56,710 nucleotides of DNA, taken from Cysteiniphilum sp. JM-1 (GTDB lineage: Bacteria > Pseudomonadota > Gammaproteobacteria > Francisellales > Francisellaceae). Of the stretch, positions 53,101-56,710 are shown in pieces. Location of the stretch: the NCBI RefSeq assembly GCF_008711525.1, contig NZ_VXKS01000016.1:1-56710 (forward strand). The letters run 5' to 3'. The notes beneath the pieces are model-generated. The model searched no databases, was not told the origin of the DNA, and worked only from the letters and a program-made list of their open reading frames with translations. The number at the start of each line of letters is the position of its first letter. Positions within the stretch are counted from its first letter, which is position 1. Made by a program: the position numbers and the translations under genes.

Positions 53101-53200
53101 AGCTTCGCACTGGATCCTTACGCCATCCTGGCTCAGGATGACAAATCATAGGCAGCGTCATTGCGAGCATGGATGCGTGGCAATCCAGTTTGCCAAGGAT
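53101..53200. repeat. CATCCTG/CAGGATG hairpin and TTGCGAG...GGCAATCCAG repeat
   Basis: CATCCTG-GCT-CAGGATG (53124-53140) is a perfect hairpin. Just after it ATTGCGAGC...GCGTGGCAATCCAG (53160-53188) forms an imperfect dyad. Both resemble dispersed palindromes widely seen in intracellular and related proteobacteria. It is joined directly to the transposase remnant. The 52955-53466 gap holds only this, the two-hairpin repeat and the remnant. Confidence 0.6.
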
Positions 53201-53360
53201 GGTTGATGTCTGCTCTTTGCAAAGCTTATATTCACAAGTGAGTAGATAAAGCCTTGATTTAGGCGAATGTAAGTTAAATCTGTACACCAAACCATATTTA
53301 CTTGGTCAACTAACTTGGCACACAGTTTAACATTTTTTGAAACTTTTTTTGTGTCTCTAA
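53195..53360 (-). pseudogene. IS3-type transposase (integrase core) remnant
   Basis: On the minus strand about 55 codons read KLVDQVNMVWCTDLTYIRLN, then QGFIYSLVNIS, which matches the first catalytic aspartate segment (W-TDITY) of the rve/DDE integrase core. The rest of the transposase is missing: the frame runs into the neighbouring repeat and stops at 53158-53160. It is a degraded IS scar. Confidence 0.7.
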
Positions 53361-53466
53361 CTGTGGTCCAAAATATGGGGAGTATTATAGTTGATTGTGC
53401 TAGCTTTTATTCACTCCAAAAGCTATTTGAAAGAAGAAAATAAGATGGTTATGGTGTAAGAGAAAT

Positions 53467-54716
53467 TTATTTTGCCCAAGTCATGGTGACTCGAAGTCCA
53501 AGGGTTTGATCATTTTCAAAAATAATCGTGCCGCCGGTGAGACTCACTAGCTCGTGGACAATCGCTAAACCCAGTCCATAGTGTTTTTTAGCATCGATGT
53601 TATTCTCAGAGAATCCTAATTGCGTAATTTTGTTTAGCTTGTCATGAGCAACACCTTGCCCATGATCAATAATGATCAGTTCAATAAGCTGTTTGGTTTG
53701 CGTTAAGCTAATGTCAACTCTATCGGCAAAACGAAAGGCATTATCAAGGATATTGGTCAAAACGCGGTTATATACTTGTGCCGAACCATAGACGATGCAC
53801 TCAGATGTTTCCGTGTAATCAATGCGATGTCCCATATCGGCGTAGTTGTCTTGTAATGTCAGTAGCATTAGGTTTAGGTCAATTTTCTTACGCTGTTGTA
53901 AATGAAGGTTAGACAGTGATAAGAAGCTTTGTACCACCTCATTGATGTGATCAATATCTGCCATGCTTTTAATCGCATCCTTGTCACCCTTTAACTCCAG
54001 TTGTTCTAAACGAAAGCGCATGCGTGTTAACGGTGTTTTGATATCATGCGAAATCGATGACATTAGTTGTGCGCGTGTGCGCGTTAGGTTATGAATACGC
54101 AGCTTCATTTGCTCAAATAAAGCTTTGGGACCAGAGATAAGTCCAAGATAAATTGAAGTATTTTGCGGAAGACCTAGTTCGGTCAACATCTGCTGACTTA
54201 GTTCAGTTAATCGATATAAACGCAGTAATAACCAACAAGCAAATAGCAGTAAGATAACAATCAACAAGATAATTGCAAATTCAGCGGTAAATAAAGAGAA
54301 AAAGTAATGGTAGTTTTTAACAGCATGGATATTAAGCCACAGGTCTTTGTGAATAAAAACTGAGAATTTATGTGTATTGTCTTGATGTTGTAGTATTTTG
54401 TTCTCAAGATCTTGCGCATTTTTGATGGTGTAATCTGGGTGAAACTGTGGATCAGTGGATAAAGCCATTTCAAGCTCGATACGTTGAATTTGTATATCCG
54501 AGAAATGCTGGCTATCAAAGGTTTGAATGAAGCTTTTAAGATCTTCATCTTCACCATATTTGACAATTTTGGCAATTTCCCACGCAATTTTATGATGCAG
54601 TTCTGCGTGAATATCTTCATTAATCTGGCGATACGCACTAATGAAAAGATAGCTAATTGAGATAAGGCTTAAACAAAAAAAGCAAAAATACAGAGAAGGT
54701 TAAGATATTTTTTCAT
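53467..54716 (-). pseudogene. EnvZ-type sensor histidine kinase with a one-base frameshift
   Basis: The frame is open from 54699 to 53467 and encodes a sensor tail, a membrane helix (about residues 60-84 counting from 54468), HAMP-like linker, HisKA with SSISHDIKTPLTRMR, and an ATPase domain with NILDNAFRFAD and KKHYGLGLAIVHE. The natural start, ATG 54716 (MKKYLNLLCIFAFF), is out of frame by one base and ends at a TAA about 15 codons on. Adding one base in the A7 tract at 54675-54681 would join start, first membrane helix and periplasmic loop (QINEDIHAELHHKIAWEIAK) seamlessly. It is either a real mutation, phase variation or a sequencing error. Confidence 0.8.
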
Positions 54717-54828
54717 GTTGATCCATATGTGATATTAATAATTATAAAATGTCGTTTATTCGACTCTAAAAAGCAAGATGATCCATCAAAGATTCTTTCG
54801 CTAAAATGAAATTTTTGTGTTTGAGCAA

Positions 54829-55011
54829 TTAATGTAATGCAGGAATAAATTTAGAAACAAGTGGAATTAAGATACTTACAATCACCAAGCCATATAGCCA
54901 AGTGAATTTAGTATTCATATCCTTTCTAAACGCTTTTAGCTCGAATTTAAGGGCTTTAATTTCAGATATAACACCTTTGATTTCAGTGTTAACATCCTTA
55001 TCTGTACTCAT
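54829..55011 (-). CDS. 60-residue coiled-coil plus membrane-helix protein
   Basis: The small protein has a charged helix with heptad-like spacing (about 8-33, IKGVISEIKALKFELKAF) and one C-terminal membrane helix (WLYGLVIVSILIPLVSKFI). A GAGG site lies 7 bases before the ATG. It sits between the response regulator and the kinase genes, all on the minus strand. Its family is not recognised beyond a general resemblance to small hypothetical membrane proteins. It could modulate the kinase or be an unrelated gene. Confidence 0.6.
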   Translation of the reverse strand: MSTDKDVNTEIKGVISEIKALKFELKAFRKDMNTKFTWLYGLVIVSILIPLVSKFIPALH

Positions 55012-55028
55012 AAAAAAACCTCAGGTTT
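55012..55028 (-). terminator. hairpin with T tract between regulator and small protein
   Basis: AAACC-TGA-GGTTT followed by four further T residues (minus strand) resembles a weak intrinsic terminator at the end of the response-regulator transcript. It also contains the GAGG ribosome-binding site of the 60-residue gene, so folding could mask that gene. Confidence 0.45.
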
Positions 55029-55083
55029 GTCATTGCGCTGCTCATTCTAGCATCAAAATAGTGAAAACAGAATATTTAAAAAT

Positions 55084-55555
55084 TTAGGTCGCTTTTTTAG
55101 TAACATTGGCATTAAATACATAACCGCGACCATGATGCGTTTGGATAAGCTTAGGGTGTTTGGTGTCTTCTTCAATTTTCTTACGTAATAACCCAACACG
55201 GACATCAATCGCGCGATCATAAATATCACGTTTACTGGTGTTGGTCTGATTCAGTAGAAATTCACGCTCCAAAATGCGCTGTGGATGCTCAAGAAAAACC
55301 ATCAGTAAATTTGCATCTGCCGTTGACAGTTGCACTTCCTCTGTCGCTGTTGTTAACAATGATGTACGCGTATCAAATTGCCATCGATCAAACTGGTAAA
55401 TCTTATCTTTAAGTGCGGGTGAGGTTTGTGCCATGCGTCGGTAAATGGCATTAATGCGTGCCATAAGCTCAAGTGTGCTAAAGGGTTTCACTAAAAAATC
55501 ATCAACACCAGCATCAAACGCTAAGATGCGCTCAGAAACTTCCTGTGACGCAGCA
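55084..55555 (-). pseudogene. OmpR-type response regulator, 5' end removed by an IS
   Basis: The remaining frame encodes the end of a receiver domain (AASQEVSERILAFDAGVDDF then LVKPFSTLELMARINAIYRR) and a complete winged helix (about LLTTATEEVQLSTADANLLM to GRGYVFNA). The phosphorylated aspartate and the first roughly 75 residues are missing. The break coincides with the left end of the IS4-type element at about 55556, and in-frame reading meets a stop there. It is the natural partner of the frameshifted kinase. Confidence 0.85.
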
Positions 55556-56673
55556 CACTACAGGACAGTAGCCACTGAACCCCTTTATTTTTAGGCGTTT
55601 TCATGTCATTTTTGTTTTGCTAAAAACGTAATAAAAAGAAGCATGGAACACGCAAAGGAACTTCAGCAGCTACTTAAGCACTATTTTAACGGTACTCGTC
55701 ACACTTTAGAATGCCTAACACTCATTATTTTGGGGTTATTTGTTGTGCGAAGTATTAACATGGCAAAACTTGCACGAAGCTTCCCAACAAAAAGTAAAGA
55801 AGCATCAGTATATAAACGTTTGCAGCGCTTTATGAAACGCTTCACATTCTCACACAAACGCCTCTACCAAAGTATTTGTGAGATTTTTGCCTTACCAATG
55901 CCAATCACTTTATGCATGGATAGGACGAATTGGAAATTTGGTAAAAAGCACATCAATTATCTGGTGGTTAGCATCGCATACAAGGGTGTTTCAATTCCAT
56001 TTATGTGGTCACTGCTGACAGATAAAAAATGTGGTAACTCCGACTTTGAGGATCGACGCAAATTATTTGACCAGTTGCTTCAGTTCATAGCCCCAAGCCA
56101 AATAAAATGCGTGCTCTGTGATCGAGAGTTTTTAAGTGGTGATTGGATTGCTTACCTTAAAAGTCATAAGATCTCATACACTATCAGGGCTAAAGAGTGC
56201 ATTTTGGCAACCAACAGTAAAGGGAAAACCATGTCATTCAAGAAGATATTTGCCAATTTAAAATCAGGTAAATCAGTGGCTTTGAAATCGCTTCGTAATG
56301 TACTTGGTTGTGAGGTTTACGTCTGTGCACGCCGCTTAGCAACTGGGGAGTTGCTAATTTTGATATCTGACTATTATGGCAAAACGTCCTTTGATCAATA
56401 CCGCAAGAGGTGGGAGACCGAAACACTGTTTAGCGCAATGAAAACGCGAGGCTTTAACTGGGAAGATACACATATCACTGATCCTGATCGCTTAAGCAAT
56501 ATCCTTTTCATCTTAACCTTAGCGTTAATTTGGTCTTATCGCCAAGGTGATCTGCTTATGACAATTTACCCAGAAAAGCTTAAAAACCATGCCCAACTTG
56601 GTAAGCAAAATTTCTGAAACGTAGACAGCATAAGGCATTGAGCCATACACAAAGTTGAGTTAAGGCACTACAG
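55556..56673 (+). mobile_element. IS4-type insertion sequence in a response-regulator gene
   Basis: An insertion of roughly 1.1 kb carries one transposase gene. CACTACAG occurs at both 55556-55563 and 56666-56673 in the same orientation, which would fit an 8-base target duplication. The inner ends are only loosely inverted (CAGTAGCCACTGAACCCC against CTGTAGTGCCTTAACTCAAC), so exact ends are uncertain. The 37 bases beyond 56673 may be the displaced regulator 5' end. Confidence 0.6.
55643..56617 (+). CDS. IS4-family transposase
   Basis: The 324-residue transposase appears complete. The DDE pattern is visible: TLCMDRTNWKFGKKHIN (first D), CVLCDREFLSGDWIAYL (second D), and YRKRWETETLFSAMKTRGF with the YREK/E signature. 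GVSIPFMWSLLTDKKCGNSD is also typical of IS4-like transposases. It is probably active or recently active. It reads opposite to the gene it interrupts. Confidence 0.88.
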   Translation: MEHAKELQQLLKHYFNGTRHTLECLTLIILGLFVVRSINMAKLARSFPTKSKEASVYKRLQRFMKRFTFSHKRLYQSICEIFALPMPITLCMDRTNWKFGKKHINYLVVSIAYKGVSIPFMWSLLTDKKCGNSDFEDRRKLFDQLLQFIAPSQIKCVLCDREFLSGDWIAYLKSHKISYTIRAKECILATNSKGKTMSFKKIFANLKSGKSVALKSLRNVLGCEVYVCARRLATGELLILISDYYGKTSFDQYRKRWETETLFSAMKTRGFNWEDTHITDPDRLSNILFILTLALIWSYRQGDLLMTIYPEKLKNHAQLGKQNF

Positions 56674-56710
56674 ATTTTTTTTGATTTTTTGTGGAGACGT
56701 GATCGACGCA

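Noticed and set aside
53075-53290. 71-residue minus-strand ORF with cysteine-rich tail
   Set aside because: It runs across the transposase scar in the wrong frame and through the palindromic repeat; the real coding trace is the neighbouring frame with the WCTDLTY segment.
54261-54638. 125-residue minus-strand ORF over the kinase N-terminal region
   Set aside because: It is an out-of-frame shadow of the frameshifted kinase; the kinase frame is open to 54699 and reads as a plausible sensor loop.
1-56710. CRISPR array or prophage
   Set aside because: No regularly spaced direct repeats and no phage structural, integrase or lysis genes were seen on reading both strands.

Overview
The window looks like a chromosomal segment of an AT-rich gammaproteobacterium. 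Gene content and protein style (stand-alone ArnA decarboxylase, TamA/TamB, LpxC, RlmH, YaaA, E. coli-like kdp genes) would fit a Francisella-like or Fastidiosibacteraceae-type relative, but that placement is inference from protein resemblance only. Both ends touch insertion sequences: an IS3-type transposase runs off the left edge and an IS4-type element sits at the right edge. Each has broken a gene, an abgT transporter on the left and an OmpR-type response regulator on the right. That pattern is also what a short-read contig bounded by repeats would look like.

Layout. 1-1436: IS3 end, abgT remnant, intergenic repeats. 1437-4600: a DsbA-fold protein without its nucleophilic cysteine, a YiiX-like permuted papain-fold protein, yaaA-rlmH and a small orphan. 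4709-4869: tRNA-Thr and tRNA-Asp. 4979-15159: a complete potassium-uptake locus kdpFABC...kdpDE, with a secreted berberine-bridge-like flavoenzyme and a 45-residue secreted peptide gene between kdpC and kdpD. 15281-19960: cytochrome b561, a DotF/IcmG-like membrane protein, a TSUP exporter with its DUF1634 partner, lpxC and a LysR regulator. 20015-21934: a RhaT-type sugar transporter and a ROK kinase. 22048-25625: a reduced L-Ara4N cluster (SMR-type flippase, arnB, arnC, ArnA-type decarboxylase). 25804-32574: a full type I Wadjet locus jetABCD, followed by a CBS-domain gene. 33298-40323: a leucine operon with a leucine-rich leader peptide and attenuator-like hairpin, then ilvE-leuA-leuC-leuD, a HigBA-type toxin-antitoxin pair and an NTF2-like gene, then leuB. 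40335-42805: cdd, a second HigBA-type pair, rhlE. 42875-48575: tamB-tamA and tadA. 48692-52954: a prokaryotic pentameric ligand-gated ion channel homologue, ugd (UDP-glucose dehydrogenase, a possible UDP-glucuronate source for the Ara4N genes) and a secreted subtilase. 52955-56710: repeats, an IS transposase scar, and a two-component system damaged twice (frameshift in the kinase, IS in the regulator).

The functional themes are envelope remodelling (LpxC, Ara4N genes, TamAB, Ugd), potassium homeostasis, branched-chain amino-acid synthesis, and plasmid defence and stability (Wadjet, two toxin-antitoxin pairs). No single locus is clearly a wholly new system. The least ordinary items are the leucine leader with a terminator overlapping its own stop codon, the pLGIC homologue, the flavoenzyme/peptide insert in the kdp locus, the minimal Ara4N set without formylation or transfer genes, the homopolymer frameshift in the sensor kinase, and the redox-dead DsbA-like protein.
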